Of a DNA stretch of 64,000 bases, positions 1 through 10,794 are shown piece by piece (positions within the stretch are counted from its first letter, which is position 1; every line of letters starts with the position of its first letter). Where the stretch lies: contig NC_055999.1 in the NCBI RefSeq assembly GCF_018446385.1, positions 78,755,859-78,819,858 on the forward strand. The letters are read 5' to 3'. Source of the DNA: Zingiber officinale. Taxonomy: Eukaryota > Streptophyta > Magnoliopsida > Zingiberales > Zingiberaceae. Position numbers and translations under genes: made by a program. The notes beneath the pieces were generated by a model. That model was given only the letters and a program-made list of their open reading frames with translations. It was not told where the DNA came from and did not search any database.

Positions 1-633
1 AGTTGGGTTCGGGTGAGCCCTTTTCCGGATGGCAGAGATCACCCAAGCGAGCGGATCCGGAGGAGAAGAACCGGACCGAGGAGGGACTGAACCAGAGAAG
101 AGGTCCCGGACAAAAAAGTCAACGCTGTTGACTTTGGGCTCCGGGGCGCCCGGAGCCATCCGGGGCGCCCGGAACCCTTCCGGGCGCCCGGACCCTGATT
201 TTGACCAGGATCACGATTTACGCGATCTGAACGTTGGGGGATAAAGTTTTATCTCCCCAGGGTGCCCGGAACCCTTCCAGGCGCCCCGACCAAGGCTATA
301 AATATAGCCTTGGTCCAGAAGCTTTTCATTAACTCAGAAATTTACATTCCAAACACTTATGCGCCTCTGTTCTAGTTTAGCTTCTATCTTTTGTGCTTTC
401 ACTGCTGTAAGAGGCTTCTCCGCCTGAAGGAGATATTTTAGTGCACGTTCATTCCTTGGATTAACAACCTCCTTGGTTGTAACCAAGTCAAATTGTGAGC
501 CTCTTCTTTTTGCTTTTTATTTACTGCTAATTTACTTTATGCAAGTGTTCTGTTGAAAGTTCGAGAAGGGTCTTTTCTGTTTATTTTTTTTAGGCTATTC
601 AACCCCCCTTCTAGCCGGCCCAACGGTCCTACA
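1..633 (+). mobile_element. SIRE-like Ty1-copia LTR fragment
   Basis: This looks like the 3' part of a plus-strand long terminal repeat, cut by the window start. It has a TATA-like CTATAAATA near 295. Near 600 comes the pyrimidine stretch TATTCAACCCCCCTTCTAG, which I know from plant SIRE/Maximus copia LTRs. The stretch 140-290 repeats a GC-rich GGCGCCCGGA motif, giving overlapping palindromes. No reading frame in it resembles a known protein. The start is lost and the end near CCTACA is approximate. Confidence 0.55.
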
Positions 634-639
634 GTTATC

Positions 640-1329
640 TCAACTTACCTGCCAAACGTTGATCCTCCAGATCTGTTTGGAGTTTTCCTGCTCAGTGTCT
701 GATCGCCTGATCCACTAAGACTTTTCCTGTAATATTACATTAGCCAGCATCAATAATAGTAATATAGAATACTATAGTAAACCTAAACTTAAATTTACCG
801 AGATCCGCTGGTCTTGTCGACCGTGCGCGGTCGACCAGAAATCATCCGATCAACCTTGCTTGGAGTTCACTCTTTCAAGACTTCTCGCTACCTAAGGTTA
901 TATCCCCTAGGATTTTCACCATTTGGTTTGACTCACTAGAACCTAATGTTACCACCTCCTAGGATTTTCTCCACCTGGCTTCACTCACCAAGACTCAATA
1001 TTCAGCTGCGCAAGGATCAGGTCCTCCAGACCTATCAAATCCACCTGCCTTCCATAATCTACTGAGATTTCCCTTATCTATTATTCGACTACCCAGGGAT
1101 CAGGTCCTCCTGACTTATTGAATCCACCTGGATTCCACAATCTACCGAGATTTCCCTTGCCTAGCCTACAACTAGGACTTCCCTTACCTAACCGCAGTTA
1201 GGACTAGTCACTCGGTTGACATCCCACCCTTGCCTAGCCATGACTAGGACTTCTCATGATCAAGCTCCATTAAACTTATTTAAATATATTTGTCAAATAT
1301 TAAAACCTTGGAGGTCGATTGCGCCAACA
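640..1329 (-). mobile_element. SIRE-like LTR fragment, minus orientation
   Basis: Read on the minus strand, this begins at 1329 with TGTTGGCGCAATCGACCTCC, the usual start style of SIRE-like LTRs. It then contains many short TCCTAG...CTAGG units resembling the CCTGG/CCAGG minisatellites in the complete SIRE-type LTRs further right. It carries no coding sequence. The inner end near 640 is unclear, and the sequence next to 1329 is not a polypurine tract. Confidence 0.45.
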
Positions 1330-2394
1330 TAATGTGATCTAACGATTTAAATAAGTGTGCAGGAGAAGTCTAGATAGGTCAACGGGCTGACCGGATATCT
1401 GGAAAGAAATCCAGCTAGGTCGATGGGCTAACTGGATAGCTAGTACGAAGTTCAGATAGGTTGACAGGCTGACCGGATATCTGGCACGAAGTCCAGCTTT
1501 GTCAACGGGCCGACCAGATAGTTGGTATGAAGTCTAGATAGGTCGACAGGCTGACAGGATGTCTGGCAAAGTGGTAAGTTAAGGTAAGTCACTGGAGGAG
1601 AGTAAATTGGTGAGGACGCGTTCCCCATTTAAGGGAACAGTAGGTGTCGATCCAACTTAGATCCATTTGAGAAATCTAAGTTGAGATCTTGACTATATTC
1701 TGGTTTAGAGGAGATATGATCTAATTACTACTCTTGACAATAATTGTACTAACACTTATTTTGTAGGGTAATATAAGTTTTATTGTCTCAAACTAACTTC
1801 ATTTTGCAGGAAATAAAGGCTGATGGAAAAGTTGGTCTGGGCGCTCGGAAGGGATCAGGGCGCCTGGAGTGGTCCGGGCATTCGGAAGCGGTCCAGGCAC
1901 CCGGAATGCCCAAAATCAATCTTGTCACTAGCTTGGAGCACATTGATTGGATAGCTTACGTCATGGTCTAGACGTCCAGAAGGGATCCAGGGGCCCAGAA
2001 CTGCCTATATAAGCAGCCTTCCACCAGGAGCACAAAACATAACTTCTCTTTGCAACTGCTTTCTTGCGCGTTGCTCCAAACACGCTCCTGCGACGCTGTG
2101 AAGATTCTCCGACAACCTGCGACTCAGTTTTTATTTTCCTTATTGTCAGTAACTTTATTTTATAGTTCTTGTACTTATTGTGTAACTCTTTTGTGAACTA
2201 TTAGTGGATTACCCAACGAAAGCACTTTCACGTGCAGGCCTTGGAGTAGGAGTCGACGAAAGCTCTGAACTAAGTAAAACTTGGTGTGTTAGCGTTGTTT
2301 TCGTTATTATTTTCTGCTGCGTACTTTGACTCGATAATGATTTTTCAACGATCGCTATTCAACCCCCCCTTCTAGCGTTCTTTTCGATCCAATA
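1330..2394 (+). mobile_element. SIRE-like LTR fragment, plus orientation
   Basis: A second plus-strand SIRE-like LTR. A TATA box (TATATAA) lies at 2006-2012. The terminal stretch TATTCAACCCCCCCTTCTAGC lies near 2358, as in the fragment at 1-633. GC-rich GGCGCCnGGA-type motifs at 1838-1995 correspond to the palindromes of the first fragment but are more degraded. No protein is encoded. The exact ends are not certain because no target duplication was found. Confidence 0.5.
1367..1567 (+). repeat. 41-bp tandem repeat, about five copies
   Basis: Units start near 1368, 1410, 1451, 1492 and 1532, each with the pattern GTCnAGnTAGGTCnACnGGCTGACnGGATAnCTGG. The copies differ at many positions, so the array is old. 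It lies at the front of the plus-strand LTR-like sequence ending near 2394. Confidence 0.7.
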
Positions 2395-2690
2395 GGCACA
2401 AGCTACCGTGGCAGACTCTAGAATGCCTTCGGAAGTTGGTTTTTAAGCTTTGTTTTCATCCCATTTTGCGCCCTATCAAAAGAAATAAATGAGAGTAGTT
2501 CTCCAAACTTGGAAAATATCAAAATGTAGTACAAAGACATATATGTACATCAAATGGGATAAGATCTGCATCAAACTATAGTAAAAACCTTATATGAAAT
2601 GTGCATAACACTAAGTTCTAAAAAATTAAAGCATACTTTTCTAGAATCTGTCATAGTTCTTTTACATCAACTTTTTGTAGGATATCTATT
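2395..2690. other. Unassigned spacer
   Basis: AT-rich sequence between the SIRE-like LTR and the gypsy gag-protease remnant. I see no coding potential or repeats here. It may be decayed pol of the gypsy element. Confidence 0.4.
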
Positions 2691-3790
2691 GCGAGGGAGG
2701 ATACTTCTTCTATTAGAGTAGCACCTAATCCTTGTAAATCAATGGTGTTGCTGATTTATTGAAAGATCATGTGCATATGGGAGAAATCCTAAATGATGGG
2801 ACCAAGTGTGCAAGCCAATTTACTCCCAACATTGCTTCAATGTCTCCAAATGGTAGAATGAAGAATTCAACATTTAATTTGAGATCATCCAAATGGATTA
2901 AGACATTGTGGCAGACCCCAAGGCAGTATCTAGTACCGATTAGCTATTGCAAACCAGAGAGCAGGAGCGTTTGCCAAAAGGTAAGCCCAAGATGGATGCA
3001 AGTGCTGAATTTAAAAAACAATGAGTACTTCCCAAATCAATGAGAACCAACAAAGGTGTGTGATTAATTCATCCCTGAATGCTCATAGTTTGAGGAGCAC
3101 GGATGTCCGTAATCAAATTGAGAGAAATTTCAACATCCTCGATGTGGTTCTTTTCATTAGAATCTTCTAATCCCTTAAGCAAGAAAAGACATTTGCAACG
3201 GTGACCAAGAGTATAAAGTTCATCGCAATTAAAACAAAGGCCCTTGGCACATCGTTCTTTCATTTATGCTAGATTTAATCATTTGATAAATGGTTGCTTC
3301 GGTGGAAAGATGGGGGCGAGTCATGGTGTGATGGTAGATTCAAATCATTTAGAGCGGCATTTATAAAGATAGGCAAAACTCATGGCCAATGTGAGATCTT
3401 TTGGATGGTGAAGCTCGACTTCCATAGCGATGTGATCTTGGAAGCTAGTAATTAATGAATATTTAAACTTCTCTTTCTGATATTAAAGAACTCCTTCATG
3501 TCGCCAATTGTTCAAACTTTTGCTAGTAGTCTTCCATAGATCTTGATTTTTGAAGTTTGGCAAGCTCGCCCAATTTATTCTTGCAAATAGGTAGCCCAAA
3601 CCTTAGATTACATAGATCCTTAAATTCCTCCAAGTGAATATGAGATCGATCACATTCTAATTTGATGAACCATAATTGGTCATCTCCCTCAAGATGGAAC
3701 AAGGCTAGCCAACCTTTTCTTCCTCCAAAGTGCATTGATGGCGAAAAAATGGTCACATCGATTGAGGCATTTCAAAGGATCAGACTGGCC
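2690..3790 (-). pseudogene. Ty3-gypsy chromovirus gag-protease remnant
   Basis: Minus-strand frames show, in order, a capsid segment (3523-3756) with the LFHLEGDDQLWF / LEEFKDLCNLRFG pattern of plant Ty3 GAG, a zinc knuckle (around 3200-3250) with CFNCDELYTLGHRC, and a weak protease-like tail near 2760-2880 (read on minus, roughly AMLGVNWLAHL). The knuckle style GLCFNCDE...GHRCK is typical of plant chromoviruses such as Reina/Tekay. Several frameshifts and stops break it, and reverse transcriptase and integrase are missing. It lies just inside the LTR at 4092-4566 and is read away from it, as expected for a 5' half element. Confidence 0.75.
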
Positions 3791-4078
3791 ATCATAACAT
3801 GAGATATCCAATTTTTAATACCATGGTATATATGAGGATCCCTCCTCATGGCCACGATATCCTTTTCGAGTTGTGTCCTTGTGGCTCAGATGTTTGCTAT
3901 TCTCGTCACCTAGATGGTTCTTATGTGGATGTAGTTTAGAGAAGCCTTTGGATAATTCCTCCAATTGAGCATAGATGAGCTACTTCCATTTTTCATTAGC
4001 AGCTTTGTCCTCTAGTAAATTTTGAGAAAAATATCAAAGCGTTGTTAAAGTGCTTGTAAGTCACCTATTACAATGAGT

Positions 4079-4090
4079 TTTGATACCAAT
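4079..4090 (-). other. Degenerate initiator-tRNA-Met primer binding site
   Basis: On the minus strand this reads TTGGTATCAAAAC, close to the plant retroelement PBS TGGTATCAGAGC. It lies directly inside the LTR end at 4092, which supports both the LTR call and the minus orientation. Confidence 0.5.
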
Positions 4091-4091
4091 T

Positions 4092-4566
4092 TGTTATGAC
4101 CCTTAGATATGGATTGCAGAATGGGATAGTTTACTAGTTGATCAGTGGAATCAATCTTTGTCTTCTTGGTTTTATGACCTTGACAGCCTATGGTGATAGG
4201 GAGAATTTGAGACTCATTGGTATTAGAGAATCTCTCGATCTAGGGGGTTGAGTTTGTTTTTTATAAACTCAATCATAATCTTTATTGCATTATTCTAGCA
4301 ATTTAAAAACAACTACTGTCGTTTCTTCTCAACGAATGAAGAAAACAAACACTGAATAAGAAAGATTTATTCTTACTAAAAATAAAAAATATTAGACTCA
4401 ATTCTATTGAAAATAAAAGATACTCACTCAAATAAAATTAATTAATATAGTTGAATCAATTCTCTTAATATGCACTTTCTTTCTAAATTTATCGTGTGTG
4501 TATCTCTTATATATGATGGGTTCCATATTCTCTTTTGCTGCATGAGCTTGCCCATGGTCCATAACA
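4092..4566 (-). mobile_element. Short LTR of the gypsy remnant
   Basis: The plus strand starts TGTTATGACCC and ends GGTCCATAACA, an imperfect terminal inverted repeat with TG...CA ends. The 475-bp length fits Reina-type chromovirus LTRs. A PBS-like site and the gag remnant follow on the minus strand. No partner LTR remains in the window, so no target duplication could be tested. Confidence 0.55.
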
Positions 4567-4642
4567 CGCCCCCTCACCACTGGCTCTACAATGAAATGAA
4601 AGAAGTAAATCATGATGACTGAACAACTAGTTTGTTAATATT

Positions 4643-4660
4643 CATGAATAAAAATTATGA
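4643..4660 (+). repeat. SINE target-site duplication, left copy
   Basis: CATGAATAAAAATTATGA, 18 bases, is repeated exactly at 4819-4836 on the other side of the SINE body. Confidence 0.93.
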
Positions 4661-4818
4661 AGGTCTTGGGGTCGAAACTCGGCGTGACCGAGTATAACCT
4701 CCCCCATGTCTTAGCCATTTGCACTAATGGCTAGTAGTCACCCGTGCTTTACCTCCTCCGTGTTGGCCTAGGGACGAGTTGGCGGGGGCGCTGGGGGCGA
4801 GCGAATCGCCTTTTACCA
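4661..4818 (+). mobile_element. tRNA-related SINE, 158 bp, apparently 5'-truncated
   Basis: A GC-rich block in AT-rich surroundings. It begins AGGTCTTGGGGTCGAAACTC, which resembles an RNA polymerase III B box (GGTTCGAnnC). It runs through a body with GTTGGCCTAGGGACG and ends CGCCTTTTACCA, with a short T run rather than a poly-A tail. Perfect 18-bp direct repeats flank it. No A box is visible, so the copy seems to lack the 5' tRNA-like part. The exact family is not recognised. The undamaged target duplications suggest a fairly recent insertion. Confidence 0.8.
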
Positions 4819-4836
4819 CATGAATAAAAATTATGA
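4819..4836 (+). repeat. SINE target-site duplication, right copy
   Basis: Exact copy of the 18 bases at 4643-4660. Confidence 0.93.
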
Positions 4837-5026
4837 ATTATTCATCAGTAATATTTATGAACAATATTTACAAACATAGTTTATAAAATATCAATAACAC
4901 TCTTATGAACAAATTTTAAAATTTAGAGTTCTATAACATATACATAAATCAATCTCAAGCCAAACTTTAATTAAATTTTGAGCTCGTAAGCAAAGAAATC
5001 AAGTCATGTTCAAACAACCTTTTAAT

Positions 5027-5134
5027 GTCTTAATTTATTTTAGATTCAACTTGATTTAACTTAATTATCTTTGTTTGAATGTCTTAATTTATTTTAGATT
5101 TAACTTAGTTATCTTATCAAATAATAACTTAAAA
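5027..5134 (+). repeat. 54-bp tandem duplication
   Basis: The phrase GTCTTAATTTATTTTAGATT occurs at 5027 and again at 5081, followed by similar TTAACTTA-TTATCT text. It lies in otherwise featureless AT-rich DNA. Confidence 0.6.
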
Positions 5135-5859
5135 CTTATCTCAATTTGGTTCCTTTACGACCTCAGAACCACAATGTGCACCTCAGACCTGAAAAACGCA
5201 AATGTCAGATTCCAGGAGGCAGTGTTCATTTCGGCTGTATTTCATTTTGTCTCATTTATCGCATATGTGATATGAACATAAGCTTGGGTGGATAGAAATA
5301 ATAACAACTTCATTTTCTCTACTGACGCAGCAGTACTATTGTAGAATTGATCTTCTTTTAATCTAGACAACAAAATGCAATTCCAAAGTCAATAATGAAC
5401 AGTTTTACAATGAACTGAGGAAAACAATATATATAATAGACTCCCTTTTTCTCTCATGATACTTCGGTCAATTTATTACTCACTGTAGCTGATGTTGTTT
5501 GGTCTCCTCAGGAGGACAACAAAGAGATGTCTCTCATCTATTTTCGCATCTCGATCTCAATGCCTGAGTTGAACCGTTGCTGCTTAATTGTTGGTGATGA
5601 AGTTTGCTTGTTTCTTAAAGAACTCTAGTAATGAAAATTGAAATCTGGTGTTTCTTAAAGAAATCTAATAATAATTGATATCTATGACAATAGTGATCTT
5701 CTTTCAACTTTGTCGGCTTAATTTAAGTGGTTATGCTCCATGTCAATTGGCCCTTGTTCGGTTCCCAAATATATGAGTCGGTATCGTGAATCATCCTAGT
5801 TGCATGGCATCCGGAGTTGTTCTCGAGGACTCAACACCTTGAGAATCTCACCCAGCTTA
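5135..5859. other. AT-rich spacer without recognisable content
   Basis: I find no coding homology, RNA gene or clear repeat between the duplication and the long LTR-like region. Short open frames here have low complexity and no familiar motifs. Confidence 0.4.
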
Positions 5860-7843
5860 ACTATCACGTCCCAGATAGTCTCTGTCAGAAGAAATTTCGA
5901 CAGCATTTCTTCTGTATGGGTAACAATTTGAAACTTTCTACAATGCCCTCAGAGCCACATATAAATCGGCCAACACGGCCGGAATAATAACAATAAAAAT
6001 AAAAGTACAATAAGCAAGCATCCACGCAGTTTAATAATAACAACTAAACTAAAGCAAAGATAAGGAAATCATCGCAAAATTTCTACTCAACTACACCCAT
6101 AAAACACAAATCCGATATCCTACTCAACTACACCCATAAAGCACAAAACCGATATCCTACTCAACTACACCCTTAAAGCACAAAACTCCAGCATACATCC
6201 AAATGTAAATCCATCGCCAAATAACAAAACCATACAATATCCATATGTCAAAAGCTATAAATCTGAAAACATAGTCTAACATAATATAGACAATAACATA
6301 AACCAAAATGTGCGAACTTGTCGCGACGCGCAGTGGTGGGAGACTAGCGACTGGAACCTCCTGAACAGCCTCAACCTGAAAATAGCAATATCCACGAGGT
6401 GAGTCAACTCCTCAGCGGATACCTAGTTGACATGCATAGTAAATAATAACTAGTAGTAATAAATATGCGTACAGTCTCCTGAATAAATATCACATGAAAA
6501 ACTGTAAGGTAAAGGAGTATCTGTACTAACCAGGACCTGTATATAAGGAACAACAAGATCGTCAGACCGAAGAGTATCATAATCCTGTATGCATGTCAAT
6601 CAAATGCATCCATTCAATATGCAGCAAACAAAGTGCAGCAACCACAAGCAATAAATGCAAATAATGCATATGATGCCAATATCATGTCCTGGTCACCCCT
6701 GACACCAGTCAGCCATCTCACACACGATCGTGAGACCGAGTGGGTAGGGTTGTGACAACTGTGCACTCTGTCGTCACTGCTCCTGATGAGTGACCGAGTG
6801 GACGGGATGCTGTCGGAGTACACTTATCCTCCTACCCCAAATTATAAGTGGGGGAGCGCAATGCTCTCATCTCCCTGAGTCAGTCCAGAGGAGGGATCCC
6901 TACCGGCTACCACGCTATATCACACTACCCATGAGCGGACCAACGGAGCCAAATAGAGCAACTTGCTGCACACACCCTGCCTGAATAAAAACCACTAACC
7001 CATGAGTGGTTGTGTGTGCAGACCCATGTAACTAGCGATGCGCTCAACAATAATGGAGCCGACTATCGTACAACATGCAATCATGCGAGATGGTGCATGA
7101 CACTAAGCATAGAAATATCCTGATCCTATCTACCTCCATAAAAACATGTACCATATACGTGGATCAAATAATATGATCTAGGTACACATGTCAGGTATGG
7201 TATCTAACAAATCCGGTATATCATAAAGAATGGCATGTCACTACCTCCATAATATAAATAATAAACAGGGTATGAACGCTAAACAAGTAACAAACAAAAC
7301 ATGCTCGAAAACAAATAGTGTCATACCGATGCAGATATAAACATAATTATTGTTATTTGCTAAAATCTACTAAACATATCAACAAGACATATCAAAATAG
7401 ATAGGTCAAGGTACCCGCCTCCAATGTAAAAGTCCAATCCGAAATAAATCCCTCGTCGAGACACGTCTCGAATCAAAGTCCTGTACCAATCAATGTGTAT
7501 ATTTTATTTAGCTAAATTCAAATAAGTAGCTAAATAAAATCTCTAACACTAAATTAGGGCAAAACCTTAATCAACACTTCCACACCAATCCAATAATCAA
7601 TCCATCCCTAGATTATCAATCTACTACATATTGAATCAAACCAATCCAAACAAACTCACCTATTCGATCGTGCTAATGCTGACCCGCGATCGGAAAATTT
7701 GATGCTGGAAATTGGTGGTCGGAGCTGGATGACGCTGCTGACCACCCAACGAATGCCCGAAATCATATATCTAGCATGGATCCAATGCTAAATTACTAAT
7801 CAATACATCATCAACTATGTCGATATGATGTCAAGCTGGACGT
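5860..7843 (-). mobile_element. Long Ty3-type LTR, part 1 (left of the CACTA insertion)
   Basis: The sequence has the look of a multi-kilobase Tekay/Del-type LTR: no coding frames, CATGCA-rich stretches and a phrase around 6680-6990 (CTCCCCCACTTATAATTTGGGG on minus) of the type seen in such LTRs. It continues at 14058 and again at 24158, and ends at 24623 in TTTTACA, i.e. TGTAAAATACCG on minus. The left boundary is not defined and no target duplication was found, so solo LTR versus part of an element is open. Confidence 0.4.
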
Positions 7844-7874
7844 CACTACAAGAAAAACCCTCATAGACATCGGT
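7844..7874 (+). repeat. CACTA left terminal inverted repeat
   Basis: Thirty-one bases starting CACTACAAG and ending CATCGGT. They match the reverse complement of 14027-14057 except at positions 9 and 17. Confidence 0.92.
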
Positions 7875-8065
7875 GGAACAACATCGGTTTTAAGCAAAAA
7901 CCGATGTCTTTGAGTATTTTACACCGATTTTTCTAAAAACCGGTGTCTATAAGCGCAGATTTTCGCTCATAGACATCGGTTTTTTAAGCTGATGTATATG
8001 AGCGTCTTTTTTTTGTTAATAGACACCGATTTTAACAGCGGTTTTTAAAACCCGGTGTCTATGAT
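7865..8065. repeat. CACTA subterminal repeats, left
   Basis: Many copies in both orientations of ACATCGGT, ACCGATGT and ACCGGTGTCTAT. In characterised CACTA elements such motifs bind the TNPA-type protein. The same motif family fills 13745-14035. Confidence 0.85.
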
Positions 8066-8503
8066 AAAATAAAATAATTTAATTTTCCCACCAATACTTA
8101 AGCCAAATTTGTAACACTTCAATATTTCCTCCAAACCTAAACCTATATCGCGCCGTCCACCATCTCTCTCAGCCTCATCTCCCTCTTCCCCTTCCTAGAT
8201 CGACGCATGATGCCCTTGCTTCTTCAGCCAACCACACCGCATCTCCTCCATCTCCTCCTTTGGGTAAGAAGAGGCTGCCTGTGTGGATTGGAGTCATCGC
8301 CGAGCCGCTAGAAGTGGCCCTCCTCCACTCTTACTCGATCCCATATCTGGTAGCCTCGATTCCTCATCTCCTTCTTTTGATTTGATCCCTCCTTGTCGAT
8401 CCTCGTGTGGCCAAGACTGATCGAAGCTCCTTGCTCGTTGATTTTGTTGCTCACGGTAGGATTCGGTGCTGCCTCCGGGTGTGTTATCGACTAATCGGTC
8501 GAC

Positions 8504-8623
8504 ATGGTAAGGGGGAAGACGCAGATGAGGAGGATAGAGAAACTGGCCAGCCAGCAGGTGACCTTTTCCGAGCACCGGAGAGGCCTTCTGAAGAAGGCCT
8601 TTGAGCTCTCCGTGCTAGATTAA
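8504..8623 (+). pseudogene. Captured MADS-box fragment
   Basis: The frame starts [14 protein letters not shown], continues through a [24 protein letters not shown] stretch, and reaches a TAA after 39 codons. This is the first two thirds of a type II (MIKC) MADS DNA-binding domain, normally about 60 residues. The expected KRRNG is changed to EHRRG, and the domain stops at ELSVLD, where CDAEV would follow. No K-box follows. It is the 5'-most cargo in the CACTA element. The upstream 8120-8503 looks like its captured leader (CT-rich, no frame). It is too short to bind DNA as a normal MADS protein. Confidence 0.85.
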
Positions 8624-8736
8624 AAATGGGTGTTGTGTCCTGGGAACCCTAAAGATGCTCCCGCTATGGGTTTAGGAAATGCATGATAAATATACCCAAT
8701 TATTTACCCGGTCTTCCAACTTCCAATCCCGAAGCC

Positions 8737-9201
8737 ATGGCTTCCTCCTCCAAAGCCCTAGGCGAGCTCCTCCGCTCGCCGAAGCGTCTCCGCCCGATCT
8801 CCCTCTCCCCGGAATCCATGACCCTCAAATCCCCCCTCTCCACCCTCCACGCCCCTCCTCTCGCCGCCGGTGAACACCCCTCCGCACTCACGTCGGAGCA
8901 GGCGAAGAGGGCGAAGAGGGTCGACGCCGGCCGATCCCTTTCCCGATGGAAGCGGAACCTCAGTATCTGTTCCGAAAGGATCGTGACAAGGAAAGGTACT
9001 CATTCCGATCCCTATGTGAAGCTGGGAGAGCTCTTGGTCGAGGAGACATGGCTGGAGGCTCTCCCCGGCCAGCTTCAGAAACCCTACGCGCAGAACCTGT
9101 GCAGGTTTGTGGAGATGGAGATGCGCGACAGCGTCCCTATCTACCCTCCACCCCACCTAAGAGCTTATGCTGCTTGTTCGGTTTGGCGGTGTTCAGGATG
9201 A
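8737..9201 (+). pseudogene. UNG: Captured uracil-DNA glycosylase exon 1 with foreign tail
   Basis: From ATG 8737 the frame reads MASSSKALGELLRSPKRLR, typical of the plant UNG N terminus. It goes on to the conserved block VKLGELLVEETWLEALPG, LQKPYAQNLCRFVE and VPIYPPPHL, ending at 9156. UNG removes uracil from DNA as the first step of base-excision repair. After PPHL the frame runs into 14 unrelated codons and stops at 9201. The catalytic DPYHG motif and everything after it are absent from this ORF. An in-frame ATG at 8683 would add 18 residues; I prefer 8737 by homology. The 140-codon exon has no stop, so it was captured recently or is still constrained. Confidence 0.88.
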
Positions 9202-9236
9202 TTGCTTATGCTGCTTGTTTATAAGGGTCTGATCCA

Positions 9237-9566
9237 GTTCGGCTCTTTGACAAGAGAGTGAACGCGAAAAGAGGTATAACTTGCACAGTAGTTTACATCG
9301 TTGAAATCAGACAAAGATTGATTTATTTGTTGGGGTTGCTTATTGCTGGCTATTAATTGCTTTATAGATTGATTATGTATATATATTTTTTTGGTTTTGC
9401 ACACTCAGAGCCTGGTTATGTTTTCGACAAGGTCGTCCTGCTGCAATACAATCACATGAGCTTTGGCGGGGCTCCTGTTGAGGTAGAGACAGAAGAAGAG
9501 GCAGAAGAGTTGATGCTACAAAATGATAAGGACTCTGCAAACGGTAATAAGCTCAATAGGTTTTAG
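9237..9566 (+). pseudogene. Unrecognised exon-like pieces inside the UNG intron
   Basis: Two coding-looking bits sit between UNG exons 1 and 2: about 9240-9272 (LFDKRVNAKR) and 9403-9565 (EPGYVFDKVVLLQYNHMSFGG followed by an acidic VEVETEEEAEEL run and a stop). Both resemble exons: the first is followed by a GT and the second is preceded by CACTCAG. I do not recognise the protein. Their position shows a second capture inside the UNG segment. Just before them, GCTTATGCTGCTTGTT occurs twice (9164 and 9204), a possible junction footprint. Confidence 0.4.
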
Positions 9567-10360
9567 AATATATAAACATTTTTGGTTGGCGTCTGTTTAA
9601 GCTAATAAAACCATTTGGTTGTTGCATACTTGCATTGATGCTTGAATTGTAGGCCGTGGTCATCATTTTCATAGTTATTTCAGTAGGTTGATCATTGTGA
9701 AAACACTATGGCTTGTGATCTACGCCTTCGGTAAGTTGAAGATAAAATGTAAATGTGAGTTTGTTACCAGAGATAAGAGATTTTTTGTGTCTCCAACTCC
9801 ACCTGATGACTATGACATTCACATGGTGCTGATATGTGGATGATAGAAATTCTTCTCAATAGTGGGTTTCTGTAAGAAAATTATCAGTTATTTTCATTTG
9901 TTGACATCATGCTGCCAGGAAATTGTTCATGTTCCCTAGCCAAAACTTGAATGTAATTTATATACTCAAACTTCGGGACTACTGATCTGCCTTGTGAAGC
10001 TTTTGGTTCTACCTTATATATGGTACCAAGGTTAATCTCTTCTAATCAATATTGCTAGAAAAAAATAGCCATTTCTTCTCTTTCCTGAAATGCACTATTT
10101 TTTACTTTTAAGAATAGAACTGACATGGAAAAGTGTGTTTCTGCGTCTATTATAACATGGGTTGAGATAGAAGCATACTGAAACTTCTGTAAGGGTGCAA
10201 GCATGTGTAATCACTACACACAGAGTTGGGAGAAATAATGATTATGTTGTTCCACATCATTTATTGTCCATCTTTTTGACTGTTTATTGTGCAGTTATGT
10301 AAGTTAATGCCTGTTAAGGTCTTAGGTGAAAGTTATCAAAGTTCATGCTATCTTTTCCAG
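9567..10360. other. Intron-like cargo DNA
   Basis: T-rich sequence with no coding homology, ending in the acceptor TCTTTTCCAG at 10351-10360. It is consistent with the rest of the UNG first intron. Confidence 0.5.
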
Positions 10361-10410
10361 CTCTTCATTTGACTTCCTTTGATGAAGTCAAGGCAGTCAT
10401 TATTGGACAG
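10361..10410 (+). pseudogene. UNG: Captured UNG exon 2
   Basis: Fifty bases between a TTTTCCAG acceptor and a CAG|GTAGAC donor encode LHLTSFDEVKAVIIGQ. This matches the UNG segment just before the catalytic DPYHG loop (family pattern ...PFDRVKAVIIGQ). The next exon, which would carry DPYHG, is not found downstream. UNG capture therefore stopped between these exons and the copy cannot be catalytic. Confidence 0.8.
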
Positions 10411-10794
10411 GTAGACTCCTTGACCTGAATCATTTTGTTATGCCTCATTGTATGTCCTGTTCTTTGAGTTTCTTGTTTCTTACGCATGCTACAACTTTGA
10501 CATTTTGTGCCTCCTGATTCCCATTTATTAACTAGATGAATATCAAGTTTATTCATACTGTCATAGTGTATTGATCTAGTAGCAGTGGCTTGTAGAATGA
10601 TATTGGTCATTTTATCTGAGGCCTCCATTATTTGGTTCCATGTAGAAAATCGAAAAGAACATGATTTAAATTTTGGTTTCTATGTCTTGCTTTGGTTTGA
10701 TGAGTTTGATAGTTTAATTATATTTGGTTCTTGTTTTTTTTTTGAAAATTTTTTTTAACCAAAAATGCCAAAATATAATTTGTAATATATTTTC

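Noticed and set aside
4661..4818. tRNA gene at the B-box-like sequence
   Set aside because: No cloverleaf can be drawn, no A box or anticodon arm is present, and flanking duplications show retroposition.
8294..8575. 93-codon minus frame and 65-codon plus frame over the MADS leader
   Set aside because: They overlap the recognisable MADS frame and contain no known motif.
8758..9156. 132-codon minus frame opposite UNG exon 1
   Set aside because: Antisense shadow of a GC-rich exon.
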